DNA from: Rhodobacterales bacterium
GTDB taxonomy: Bacteria > Pseudomonadota > Alphaproteobacteria > Rhodobacterales > Rhodobacteraceae
Reading direction: 5' to 3'
Length of the DNA stretch: 64,000 nt
Assembly: GCA_002747325.1 (NCBI GenBank)
Contig: PDOZ01000030.1
Span: forward strand, 19,841 to 83,840
The notes below the pieces were generated by a model that did no database searches, was not told the DNA's origin, and saw only the letters and a program-made list of their open reading frames with translations. Below are positions 54,957 through 64,000 of the stretch, in pieces (positions within the stretch are counted from its first letter, which is position 1; each line of letters begins with the position of its first letter). A program made the translations under genes and the position numbers.

Positions 54957-55599
54957 GGACGCCGCACAGGAGGAGAGCCTGTTTGAAGCGCCCCCGATGG
55001 GGGAGCAGGAGCGCATGGTGGAAGCGGTGTTGTTTGCTTCCGCCGAGCCGGTCACGGTGGCGGAACTGGCGGCGCGGTTGCCGCATGGCTCGGACCCGGC
55101 GGAGGCGTTGGTGCATCTGCGCAAACGCTATGAGGGGCGGGGGGTGCATCTGGTGAAAACCGGGGATGCCTGGGCCATGCGCACGGCGCCGGACCTCGGA
55201 TTTCTCATGCAAAAAGAACGGGTTGAGACCCGCAAGCTCAGCCGCGCTGCCATCGAGACCTTGGCCATCATTGCCTATCATCAACCCGTCACCCGCGCTG
55301 AGATCGAAGAAATTCGCGGCGTCAGCGTGTCGCGCGGGACGGTGGATCAACTGCTGGAGCTGGAATGGGTGCGCTTTGGCCGCCGCCGTATGACGCCGGG
55401 GCGGCCGGTGACGTTTGTGGTGACGGCGGAGTTTCTCGACCATTTCGGCCTCGAAAGCGCGCGTGACCTGCCGGGTCTGAAAGAGCTGCGCGCCGCCGGT
55501 CTGCTCGAAAGCCGCCCCACGCTGGACGGGCTGCAACTCACCGAGCCGGAGGAGGACGAGGCGCAGGATCCGGGGCAGACGGAATTGTTCGAGGATTAG
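54949..55599 (+). CDS. scpB: Segregation and condensation protein B
   Basis: 'MVEAVLFASAEPVTVAELA', 'LAIIAYHQPVTRAEIEEIRGVSVSRGTVDQLLE'. Confidence 0.93.
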   Translation: MVEDAAQEESLFEAPPMGEQERMVEAVLFASAEPVTVAELAARLPHGSDPAEALVHLRKRYEGRGVHLVKTGDAWAMRTAPDLGFLMQKERVETRKLSRAAIETLAIIAYHQPVTRAEIEEIRGVSVSRGTVDQLLELEWVRFGRRRMTPGRPVTFVVTAEFLDHFGLESARDLPGLKELRAAGLLESRPTLDGLQLTEPEEDEAQDPGQTELFED

Positions 55600-55656
55600 G
55601 GCCGATTTTGGTGTTTTGGTTTAATGTGATAGGCTGATCGGTAAAGAGAGGCGCAG

Positions 55657-55857
55657 ATGAGTCTGGATAGAGTGATCAATATGGTGCTGCGGCGGGTGAC
55701 GAACCTGTTGGTGCGTAAGGGCGTGGACAAGGGGATTGATCTTGCGGCGAAGCGTGGTGGCGGGGAGGCTTCGCAAAGCCCGGAGCAGCAAAAGGCGGCG
55801 CAGGAAGCGGCGAAACGGGCGCGGCAGGCGGCACGGATGCTGCGGCGGATGCGGTGA
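55657..55857 (+). CDS. Small basic hypothetical protein
   Basis: 66 aa after scpB. Confidence 0.55.
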   Translation: MSLDRVINMVLRRVTNLLVRKGVDKGIDLAAKRGGGEASQSPEQQKAAQEAAKRARQAARMLRRMR

Positions 55858-55920
55858 TGCGCGTTTTAGGCTGCGGGGGGCTTTGTTTTGAGGCCGAGGT
55901 ATTTGGCGCGTCGGTGTTGT

Positions 55921-55945
55921 GAGTATTTTTGCTAAGAAGAAGGGG
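55921..55945 (+). repeat. Dispersed intergenic motif, copy 2 (GAGTATTTTTGCTAAGAAGAAGGGG)
   Basis: Matches 9055-9079 in opposite orientation. Confidence 0.6.
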
Positions 55946-55971
55946 GCGTGTTTTTTTAAAATTTTATCTAC

Positions 55972-57087
55972 TTATTCTTGCGGCGCGCGAAAATGTTTAG
56001 AGAGTTTTAACCCCTGTCCCTGATAATTGGACGCGAGACCCGCCCCATAGAGAATATCCGGGAGAGCCGCCATGCGTTCATAGACCAACCGCCCCACGAC
56101 CTGCCCGTGTTCCAGCGCGAAGGGCGCTTCGTGGCACCGGACCTCCAGAACCCCGCGTGATCCTGCGCCGCCTGCCGGGTCGTGGCCGAAGCCGGGATCA
56201 AAGAAGCCTGCGTAATGCACGCGAAACTCGCCGACCATGGCGAGGTAAGGCGCCATTTCCGCCGCGCAATCGGGCGGGATATGCACCGCTTCGCGGCTGA
56301 CGAGGATATAAAACGCGCCGGGATCAAGGATAATGCGGCCCTTTTCCGCCCGAATCGGTTCCCAGTATTCTTCTGGCGCGTAATGGCCGATGCGGTCGAG
56401 GTCGATGACGCCGGAATGGGGCTTGGCGCGGTAGCCGACAATTTCCGCCCCACCGAGTTCGAGATCAACGGAAAAGCCCAGCCCGTGATCAATTAGCGCC
56501 GGCCCATCGACCAACCGCTGTTCGGCGTGGCGGCGGGCGAGGTCTTCGTCGGACAGGGCGGCTTGCCCCGCGCGAAAGCGGATTTGATTGAGCCGCATGC
56601 CGGGGCGCACCAGAACCGAGAAAGAGCGCGGGCAAATCTCGGCATAAAGCGGGCCGGTATAGCCTTCGGTGATGCGGTCAAATTCGACGCCGCCATCGGT
56701 GATGGTGCGGGTTAACAGATCGAGGCGGCCGGTGGAGGATTTGGCGTTGGCGACGGCGTGAATGCCTTGGGGCAGGGCAAGGCTTTCGAGCAGGGGAACA
56801 ACGTAAACCGCGCCTTTCTCCAAAACCGCGCCGCCCGCGAGGTCGATGCGGTGCATCTCAAACTCGCTCAACCGCTCGGCGACCGATGCCCCTTCGCCCG
56901 CTAAAAACGATGCGCGCACCCGGTAGGCGACGGCGCCCAGACGCAGGTCGAGCGAGGCGGGCTGGATCTGCCCTTCAGTCAGCGGCGCCGCCACGGAGAT
57001 CGCGCCGCTTTTCAGAAGTGCGCCGATATGCTGGCTCGCCAATACGCCCGTGCTGAAGGCGCGCACGATGTCTGTTTCAGATGCCAT
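55972..57087 (-). CDS. dcd: Fused 2'-deoxycytidine 5'-triphosphate deaminase
   Basis: 'ANAKSSTGRLDLLTRTITDGG', 'GYTGPLYAEICPRSFSVLVRPGMRLNQIRFR'. Confidence 0.88.
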   Translation of the reverse strand: MASETDIVRAFSTGVLASQHIGALLKSGAISVAAPLTEGQIQPASLDLRLGAVAYRVRASFLAGEGASVAERLSEFEMHRIDLAGGAVLEKGAVYVVPLLESLALPQGIHAVANAKSSTGRLDLLTRTITDGGVEFDRITEGYTGPLYAEICPRSFSVLVRPGMRLNQIRFRAGQAALSDEDLARRHAEQRLVDGPALIDHGLGFSVDLELGGAEIVGYRAKPHSGVIDLDRIGHYAPEEYWEPIRAEKGRIILDPGAFYILVSREAVHIPPDCAAEMAPYLAMVGEFRVHYAGFFDPGFGHDPAGGAGSRGVLEVRCHEAPFALEHGQVVGRLVYERMAALPDILYGAGLASNYQGQGLKLSKHFRAPQE

Positions 57088-57474
57088 AGGCTCCCCCTTT
57101 GGCGGCGAGTTTAGAGCAGGCGGGGAGAAAAGCGAACCGCTTTTCGCGATTGGCGGCAGGGGAAAGGAAGGCAGGATTGCGAGGGAAATTGAGCTGGGGC
57201 GTTTGTGTTTAACTGTTTGAAACCGATGGTGCTTACAGTATTCGCGTCAGAAAACGCGTTTGAAATCAGTAAGATATAGGGGAGAGGTCGCAGATGCGGT
57301 TCAGAGTGTTTTTCCTTTTGGAAAGATAATGCGGTGTCAGGTGTCGAGTAACGGTTTCGGGCGGGGCAGGGAAATGGGTGCCTTGGCGATGTGCGGAATA
57401 ACTGCAAAGAGATGCGGCTGGAAAGTGGATGTTGCTGTCGTTCGATGTTGAACGCCGCGAAATGGGGTGTCGAT

Positions 57475-57517
57475 AGCAGAAATCGCTAAATCTGAATCAA
57501 CAATCGCTGCCTCCGGG
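57475..57517 (+). repeat. 43-bp dispersed intergenic element, copy 1
   Basis: 37/43 identical to reverse complement of 63721-63763. Confidence 0.75.
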
Positions 57518-57732
57518 GGGGTATTCTGCGGATTTTGAATGCAAGTGTTGATGCGCGTATTTAAGATTAAAGTGATTTCGTTTTAGCGCGTTTTTTGAAA
57601 ATTCTGAGACGCTGAGCATCTTTTGATGCGTCCGAACTCTTTGCATTCAGGCAGCGTTAAGAGATTTGGGTTTTTCGCATAACGCTTCAAGACGGTGCGG
57701 AACGGGGGACTGGCCCCGGCGGGGCGGTGAAT

Positions 57733-57809
57733 TGGTCGGGCTAGCAGGACTTGAACCTGCGACCTTCCGTCCCCCAGACGGACGCGCTACCAGACTGCGC
57801 CATAGCCCG
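57733..57809 (-). tRNA. tRNA-Pro(GGG)
   Basis: - strand CGGGCTATGGCGCAGTCTGGTAGCGCGTCCGTCTGGGGGACGGAAGGTCGCAGGTTCAAGTCCTGCTAGCCCGACCA; anticodon loop CTGGGGG. Confidence 0.95.
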
Positions 57810-57876
57810 AACAGCGCTCTTTCTAGCGGGTTTTTTTGCGGGGGCAAGCGGGAAATGCGTGGGGCTGCGGATTGGG

Positions 57877-58977
57877 TCAGTTCCGGGACATGCGCGCGGC
57901 GAGGTCGGAGAGCCGTTCGGCCAAAGCGCGGGCTTCGGCGGCGGCAATCGGCGGGCGGGCGCGCAGATGGGCTCCAAGCGCGGCATGGGCGGTGGTCAGA
58001 TCGGCATCATCCGCCGGGTCGGGGCCGATATCGGGCAGGGTCAGCGCGGGTGCGGCGGGTTCCGGGGCCGAGCTGGGGGCTGATTCGGCCTTTGCCTGCG
58101 CCGGGGTTGATTCTGTTTCGGGCGTGGAAGCGGGGGCATCGTCCGCCGGGGCGCTTGCTTCCGGCTCGGGGGGGGGCGGCGTTTGCGGTTCTGCGGCGGT
58201 TTCGGCTGGCGCGGCTGCCTCTGCAACTACCTCTGCTTCTGGCTCCGCTTCCGGCTCGGCGGGTGCGGCGGGCGGTGTAGGTTCCTGCGCTTCCGGTTCT
58301 TCCGACGCCACGGGATCAGAGAAATCCAGCCCGGAGAGGTCGATCTCGGGTTCCGGCGCGGCTTCTGCCTCCGTCGGGGGTTCTGGCGCGGTTTCCGGCG
58401 CGAGATCGAAACCCGCCTTGCCGGCGTAGCTGTTGGGTTGGGCCTCGTGGGAGAGGAAATCCATTTGCACCGGGTCGGGGAGGGGGACTTCGTTGGGGGT
58501 GGTTAATTCTGGTTTTGGGGCTGGCTCGGGCGCAGCTTCCGGCTCCGGTGCTGACTCCGGTTCCGGCTCGGGAGCAACCTCGATTTCCACTACCTCTTCA
58601 GCGGGTTCTTCCACCTCCTCTTCGGCGCGCCCGTCAAACTCCACCACGTTCGACGTGACTTCCACCGCCTCGGCCTCGATCACGTCGCCTTCGCTGTCCA
58701 GCGCCGGGTCCGCCAGCGCCGCAACATGGGCAACCCCTTGTTCACGCAGGATTTTTTGCACCCCGCGAATGGTCATCCCGTCGTCATGCAACAGCTTGCG
58801 AATACCGCCCAGCAGCGCCATATCGGCGGGGCGGTAGTAACGGCGCCCGCCCGCGCGTTTGACCGGCTTGACCTGCGTAAACCGGCTCTCCCAAAAGCGC
58901 AGCACATGGGTCGGCACGCCGAGCCAATCGGCCACTTCGGAGATGGTGCGAAATGCGTCTGGGGATTTATTGTCCAT
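57877..58977 (-). CDS. MerR-family regulator with long Pro/Glu/Ala-rich C-terminal region
   Basis: '[48 protein letters not shown]' HTH. Confidence 0.9.
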   Translation of the reverse strand: MDNKSPDAFRTISEVADWLGVPTHVLRFWESRFTQVKPVKRAGGRRYYRPADMALLGGIRKLLHDDGMTIRGVQKILREQGVAHVAALADPALDSEGDVIEAEAVEVTSNVVEFDGRAEEEVEEPAEEVVEIEVAPEPEPESAPEPEAAPEPAPKPELTTPNEVPLPDPVQMDFLSHEAQPNSYAGKAGFDLAPETAPEPPTEAEAAPEPEIDLSGLDFSDPVASEEPEAQEPTPPAAPAEPEAEPEAEVVAEAAAPAETAAEPQTPPPPEPEASAPADDAPASTPETESTPAQAKAESAPSSAPEPAAPALTLPDIGPDPADDADLTTAHAALGAHLRARPPIAAAEARALAERLSDLAARMSRN

Positions 58978-59034
58978 TGCCTGCGCCTCTTGCCGGTGTC
59001 GTTCGCGCCGGATCTGCTCGTGGGAGATGCGTGC

Positions 59035-59337
59035 TTAGCGTTTGTTGCCGCTGTCCACCCGCTCTTTCATCAGATGCGACGGACGGAAGGTCAGCACCCG
59101 GCGCGGTTTGATCGGGACTTCTTCGCCGGTTTTCGGATTGCGGCCCACCCGCGCGGCCTTGTCGCGCACGGAAAAGGTGCCGAAAGACGAAATCTTCACA
59201 TTCTCGCCCGCGACCAGCGCGTTCGACATATGGTCCAGCACGGATTCGACCAGTTGCGCGCTTTCGTTACGCGACAGTCCGACCTCGCGAAATACCGCTT
59301 CGCTGAGGTCCATCCGGGTTAAGGTTTTGTCCGCCAT
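59035..59337 (-). CDS. ihfA: Integration host factor alpha
   Basis: '[72 protein letters not shown]'. Confidence 0.95.
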   Translation of the reverse strand: MADKTLTRMDLSEAVFREVGLSRNESAQLVESVLDHMSNALVAGENVKISSFGTFSVRDKAARVGRNPKTGEEVPIKPRRVLTFRPSHLMKERVDSGNKR

Positions 59338-59500
59338 GTTTCCCCCTGATATCTGGCGCGCCCAACCAACCTGCCGCGGCTCCATTATGGCAGCCGCAAC
59401 CGCAGTTGTCGTTACGTAACGCGCAATAGCTCCCCGCAGAATGGGGAAACTTGTTTTTCAAGTCAAGACAATGGTTTGCAGAAGTTTGTTCGTGTGAACG

Positions 59501-60475
59501 CTACCAACGCAGCAACACCGCCCCCCAGGCCAGCCCGCCGCCGATGGCTTCTGTCGCGATGAGCTGCCCCTCGCGAATCTGCCCGCGCGCCTTGGCGACG
59601 GAGAGGGCCAGGGGGATCGAGGCGGCGGAGGTGTTGCCGTGGGTTTGCAGGGTCACGACCACCTTGTCCATTGGCACGCCGAGTTTCTTTGCCGTGCCCT
59701 GAATGATGCGGATATTGGCTTGATGCGGCACAATCCAGTCGAGATCGTCATGCGTCAGCCCGGCCTTGTCCAGCGCCGCTTCGGCGGTTTTGGCAAGTTT
59801 TTCAACCGCTTGGCGGAAGAGGGCGTTGCCCTGCATACGCACGAAGCCGGTCGTTTGGGTGCGCGACACGCCGCCATCGACATAGAGCATGTCGCGTTTG
59901 CTGCCGTCAGAATTGAGGTCGGTGGCCAGAATGCCGCGATCGCTGGTCTCGCCCGCACTTTCCACCGCTTCCAGCACCAGCGCCCCGGCGCCGTCGCCGA
60001 AGAGAACGCAGGTTGCGCGGTCTTCCATGTCGAGCAGGCGCGAGAAGGTTTCCGCGCCGATGACCAGCACGCGTTTGGCCTGTCCCGATACGATCAGGGC
60101 ATTGGCATTGGCCAGCGCGAAGACGAAACCCGCGCAGACCGCCTGCACGTCGAACGCGTAGCCGCCGGTCATGCCGATGCCTTGCTGCACGATGGTGGCG
60201 GTGGCGGGGAAGGTCAGGTCGGGCGTGGTGGTGGCGACGATCAGCGCGTCGATCTCGTCCGCCGCCAGCCCCGCATCCGCCAGCGCCGCATTGGCGGCGG
60301 CGATGGCCAGTTGCGAGGTGGTCTCGCCCTCGGCGGCGAAATGGCGGCTTTCAATGCCGGAGCGGGTGCGAATCCACTCGTCGGAGGTTTCGATGCGTTC
60401 CTCGAACCAGCTGTTGGGGATCACCTGTTCCGGCAGGTAATGGCCCACGCCGCGAACCACTGCGCGTATCGTCAT
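59501..60475 (-). CDS. fabH: Beta-ketoacyl-ACP synthase III
   Basis: 'AFDVQAVCAGFVFAL', 'DWIVPHQANIRII', 'HGNTSAASIPLAL'. Confidence 0.96.
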   Translation of the reverse strand: MTIRAVVRGVGHYLPEQVIPNSWFEERIETSDEWIRTRSGIESRHFAAEGETTSQLAIAAANAALADAGLAADEIDALIVATTTPDLTFPATATIVQQGIGMTGGYAFDVQAVCAGFVFALANANALIVSGQAKRVLVIGAETFSRLLDMEDRATCVLFGDGAGALVLEAVESAGETSDRGILATDLNSDGSKRDMLYVDGGVSRTQTTGFVRMQGNALFRQAVEKLAKTAEAALDKAGLTHDDLDWIVPHQANIRIIQGTAKKLGVPMDKVVVTLQTHGNTSAASIPLALSVAKARGQIREGQLIATEAIGGGLAWGAVLLRW

Positions 60476-61668
60476 TGTTTGTCGCCTTCCGTCGGGTCCG
60501 CATCGCCCTCGCGCGGGGGCGGGCTATAGGCCAGCCGGGCCGCGAGGCGGTTGGAGAGGTGGGAACGGGCCAGATCATAGGCCAGAGTGAGGGCGGCGGC
60601 CATGCCTGTGGCGTCCGCCGCGCCGTGGCTCTTGACCACGGTGCCGTTCAGGCCGAGGAACACGCCGCCATTGACCCGGCGCGGATCCATGCGGGCGCGC
60701 AACTGGTTCATGGCGCCTAGGGCGAAAACCGCGCCGATTCGCGACAGGATCGAGCTTTTGAGCGCCACGCGCAGCAGGCCCGAGACCTGATGCGCCGTGC
60801 CTTCGCCGGTTTTCAGCGCCACATTGCCGGTGAACCCGTCGGTCACGATGACATCGACCCGGTCGGAGGGAATGTCATTGCCCTCGACATTGCCGACGAA
60901 CTCGAACCCGCCTTCGCGCGCCGCATCCGCGATCAGCTCGGCGGCGGCCTTGATTTCCGGGCGGCCCTTGTGTTCTTCGGTGCCGACATTGAGCAGGCCA
61001 ACCCGCGGGCGCTCCAGCGCGAGGCCGTTGCGGGCATAGCTCGCGCCCATCAGCGCATATTGCAGCAGGTCCATTTCATCGGCGCGCACATCCGCGCCCA
61101 CGTCCAGCATGACATTGAATCCCGCCGGGTTGGCAGAGGGCCAGAAACAGGCAATGGCCGGGCGGTTGACACCGGGCAGTTTGCGCAGGCGGATCATCGA
61201 GAGGCCCATCAGCGCGCCGGTATTGCCGCAGGACACGCAGACCTCGGCTTCCTGCGCTTTTACCGCGTCAATGGCGGACCACATGGAGGTGTTCTTGCCG
61301 CTGCGAATGACCTGCGCGGGCTTGTCGGTCATGGACACTACGTCGTCGGCATGCCGCACTTCGCAGCGCCCGGAAAGCTCCGGCCGCTTGGCGACCAGCG
61401 CGTCGAGCTGCGCCCCGTCGCCATGCACGATAAAGGCAATGTCGTCGAGTTTCTTGGCGGCGCGGGCCATGCCGGCCACCACCGCTTCCGGTCCCCGGTC
61501 GCCGCCCATTGCGTCGACCGAGATGACGGTGCGCGCAACAGAAGAACCAACACCAAAACCGGCGCCGCCCGTTTCAGGCGCGGCCCCGGTTTCGGGTCTG
61601 GATGCTGCGTCAGAAGCTGCCCCATCGGGTTCAGTCGGGTTCTGCGGATGTGCCGTCAGATCGGACAT
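60472..61668 (-). CDS. plsX: Phosphate acyltransferase PlsX with low-complexity N-terminal extension
   Basis: 'ISVDAMGGDRGPEAVVAG', 'SCGNTGALMGLSMIRL', 'DGFTGNVALKTGEG'. Confidence 0.93.
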   Translation of the reverse strand: MSDLTAHPQNPTEPDGAASDAASRPETGAAPETGGAGFGVGSSVARTVISVDAMGGDRGPEAVVAGMARAAKKLDDIAFIVHGDGAQLDALVAKRPELSGRCEVRHADDVVSMTDKPAQVIRSGKNTSMWSAIDAVKAQEAEVCVSCGNTGALMGLSMIRLRKLPGVNRPAIACFWPSANPAGFNVMLDVGADVRADEMDLLQYALMGASYARNGLALERPRVGLLNVGTEEHKGRPEIKAAAELIADAAREGGFEFVGNVEGNDIPSDRVDVIVTDGFTGNVALKTGEGTAHQVSGLLRVALKSSILSRIGAVFALGAMNQLRARMDPRRVNGGVFLGLNGTVVKSHGAADATGMAAALTLAYDLARSHLSNRLAARLAYSPPPREGDADPTEGDKQ

Positions 61669-61687
61669 GAGGAGGGGCCAGTCTGGC

Positions 61688-61894
61688 TTACGCCGCGTCT
61701 TCGTCGTCGAAATCCGCTTCCACCATGGCGACCACTTCGCGGTCGGCATAGGTGCCGCAGGACGGGCAGACGTGATGCGGGCGCTTCAGCTCGCCGCAGG
61801 ACGGGCATTCATTCGGGTTGTCCGCGACCAGCGCATCGTGGCTACGACGCTTGTTGCGACGCGAACGGGTAATCTTATTCTGGGGGACAGCCAT
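61688..61894 (-). CDS. rpmF: 50S ribosomal protein L32
   Basis: '[49 protein letters not shown]'. Confidence 0.97.
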   Translation of the reverse strand: MAVPQNKITRSRRNKRRSHDALVADNPNECPSCGELKRPHHVCPSCGTYADREVVAMVEADFDDEDAA

Positions 61895-62197
61895 GTCCAA
61901 CCTCAATGTTTTGGGGGCCGCAGCCCGGTTAGCTCTCGGGCCTGGCCCGTTCGATACGGGGGAAGCCCCGCTTAGGATGTGCGGGGTGCCCCCGCTTGTG
62001 CAGGGTCGCCCCCGTCTGTTCTGTTCCGCCCCGGTCCGGGGGGTATGGCTGGCTTCTATGCGCTTTCGCGCGGCCTGTCCAATACCAAATCGGCCCAAAT
62101 CGCGGGCCGACCTTCGGAGTGCGCGGAAAATAGTGGCTTTGCCCGTGTTTGCAAGCGGTTTTTTGCGCCTTTCTTTGCGCCGTGCCGGATGTGGGGC

Positions 62198-62755
62198 TTA
62201 TTCGCCCCCATCTGTCTTGTCGTCCAGCCGGTCGCGCAGGCTGGCCAGCCCGGCAAAGGGGCGGGCGTCTTCGTCGGTCATGGCCTTTTTGCCCGGTTCG
62301 GTAAAGACCAATTCGGCGGTTTCGGCCCCCTCGGCGCGCGGATAAAGCGGCAGGGCCAGCGCCAGCGCCTCGCGCATCGCCGCCGCGAGATCGAGCGCGG
62401 CGCCCATCGGCTCTTCTTCCACCCCCTCGGGCATCTCCATTTCGTCGCCTTCTGGCGTTTCCACCTCCGCCAGATAGCGCCGCTCAACGCTTTCCTCGAT
62501 TCGCGTGGTCACCGGCGCCAGCGTCACGCCGCATTCCTGCACCACCGTCGCGCCCAATTCCCCCGTGAGCCGCCAGTCGCGTTTGCCAAACGGCGCGACT
62601 TCGCCCTCGAATCGCAGTTTTTTCAACCCGATCAGCCCCAGATCCGCCGCGATTTCCGCCATCTGCGCCGCCTTGGGCGCAAGGGCGAAGCGCAGCGGCG
62701 CGCGGCCCGAAAGTTCCGACCATTCCACCGGCCTGCTCCCGTCTGTCTTTGCCAT
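62198..62755 (-). CDS. YceD/DUF177-family protein
   Basis: 'VQECGVTLAPVTTRIEESVERRYLAEVE'; adjacent to rpmF. Confidence 0.85.
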   Translation of the reverse strand: MAKTDGSRPVEWSELSGRAPLRFALAPKAAQMAEIAADLGLIGLKKLRFEGEVAPFGKRDWRLTGELGATVVQECGVTLAPVTTRIEESVERRYLAEVETPEGDEMEMPEGVEEEPMGAALDLAAAMREALALALPLYPRAEGAETAELVFTEPGKKAMTDEDARPFAGLASLRDRLDDKTDGGE

Positions 62756-62966
62756 ACTGTCCTCCTGCGTCCGTTCGGTTCCGGTCTGTTTGCTTTCCGT
62801 TTTCCGTCCGCTGTCACGCCTGTTCGCGTTTGCGGGCGGATATGCCGCCTTTTTACCGGCGAATGTGCCGCCTTTGCGGCGGGTTGGGCACCGCGCGGCT
62901 TGCAACGCGGCCCATCCTCAAGTAAGCCGAGTGACAGAACAAGCCGCGCAAGGCAAGGGGGGCGGG

Positions 62967-63443
62967 ATGTCGAAGACAGCAGGAAACTTTCCGAAAACGG
63001 TGCGCCGGATGGTGGCGGTGGCGCTGATCGCGGGTGCGGCGGTGGCCTGTAGCCCGGTGCAGACCTATCACGGGTTCATCCCGACGGACGCGGACCTCGA
63101 GGAATTGATGGTGGGCGTCGATACCCGCACCACGGTGGCCTCGATCATCGGCAAACCGGCGGCGTCGGGGCTGCGGGCGGAAAGCGCCTGGTATTACGTG
63201 ATGAGCGAATTTACCACCCGCGGCGGCTTCGCGCCGGAAGAAACCAATCGGGAAGTGGTGGCGATCAGCTTCGACGATGAGGGCGTGGTGTCCAATGTCG
63301 AGCGATTCGGGTTGGAAGACGGTCGGGTCGTGGTGCTGTCGCGCCGCGTGACCGAGAGCAATATCGAAGGCCTCGGCTTCCTGCGCCAGCTCTTCGGCAA
63401 CCTCTCCGGCGCCGCCAACTTCGCCGAGCGCTTCCAGCGTTAA
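62967..63443 (+). CDS. bamE: Outer membrane assembly lipoprotein BamE
   Basis: Lipobox 'GAAVAC'; 'HGFIPTDADLEELMVGVDTRTTVASIIGKP'; divergent from yceD. Confidence 0.88.
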   Translation: MSKTAGNFPKTVRRMVAVALIAGAAVACSPVQTYHGFIPTDADLEELMVGVDTRTTVASIIGKPAASGLRAESAWYYVMSEFTTRGGFAPEETNREVVAISFDDEGVVSNVERFGLEDGRVVVLSRRVTESNIEGLGFLRQLFGNLSGAANFAERFQR

Positions 63444-63514
63444 GTTTGGTTAAGTTCGCCGAGCGCTTTCAGCGTTTAAGGCTCAGCCCCCGTTTGTCTG
63501 TCAAGAATGCGGTG

Positions 63515-63898
63515 ACAGATTTGGTTAAGGCATTAACCTGAACGTGTAAGGGTTCGTGCATTAAGGTTAATGTGTTAAGGTTAAGGTGTTAAGGTTAATG
63601 CGTTAACCTTAACACTTCGAAGGGGCTGGTTTTCGTGCGGATGTATTCACGCAGGGGCGAATTTGATTTGATCTGTAACATCGCGCATCAAAATTCGCGT
63701 TTGAAATCAGCGGGAGGCCGCCCGGAGGCAGAAAATCTTGATTCCGATTGAGCGATTTCTGCTCTGAGATGCGTTAACGTTAATGTGTTAAGGTAAATAC
63801 GTTAAGGTTAATGTCCGTCAGGTAGAGTGTTTCAAGGTAAACACATTGCTTTTCGCCGTGGGGCGCTCAGGTGTTAAGGTTAATGCGTTAAGGTTAAA
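63515..63898. repeat. Cluster of GTTAAGGTTAATG-type short repeats
   Basis: Multiple direct and inverted copies at 63520-63615, 63771-63815 and 63870-63900. Confidence 0.75.
63721..63763 (-). repeat. 43-bp dispersed intergenic element, copy 2
   Basis: - strand AGCAGAAATCGCTCAATCGGAATCAAGATTTTCTGCCTCCGGG; see 57475-57517. Confidence 0.75.
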
Positions 63899-64000
63899 AC
63901 ACTAGGACCAATCGACATTCAGGATTCCCAAAGGGTGTGTTTGTGTGATTCATAGAGCCCCATATTGAGCAATCTGGGGGCAATCACATGGCCAAACGAT

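Noticed and set aside
63515-63898. CtrA binding-site array
   Set aside because: TTAA spacings are N2, N4 and N10 rather than the canonical TTAA-N7-TTAA, so not called as CtrA sites

Overview
This is a GC-rich alphaproteobacterial chromosomal window (gene content and order look like Rhodobacteraceae). Most of it is ordinary core genome: guaB (5' truncated), rsmB-like, cckA, recA, alaS, a cobalamin riboswitch plus metal/corrinoid ABC importer, a DEAD-box helicase, a Tat-exported SQR-like flavoprotein, glpD-glpK, an aldehyde dehydrogenase, a two-gene sufC-sufB/D-like pair, rsmA-pdxA-surA, pepA-holC, an ABC-F protein, ndk, an ASKHA/2Fe-2S corrinoid activator, erpA-like, dgt, argS, a SPOR protein, nagZ, scpA-scpB, dcd, tRNA-Pro(GGG), merR-ihfA-fabH-plsX-rpmF-yceD and bamE. 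The accessory centre is at about 34.8-45.0 kb. It holds a complete type II-C CRISPR-Cas locus: a divergent tracrRNA with terminator, a 1108-aa Cas9, Cas1, Cas2, and a very small array of three 36-bp repeats and two spacers. Just outside the array is a T-rich decayed fragment of a Microviridae-like ssDNA phage (pilot-protein pseudogene plus truncated capsid N-terminus). A strong imperfect palindrome at the cas2-proximal end of the array runs into the first repeat. Three paralogous TbpB-barrel-like lipoproteins flank the locus, and there is an orphan tail-anchored protein. Other non-coding signals are a 1.2-kb islet bounded by 54-bp direct repeats, dispersed intergenic elements, and a GTTAAGGTTAATG repeat cluster at the right edge. 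Family assignments come from reading the translations; no database search was run.
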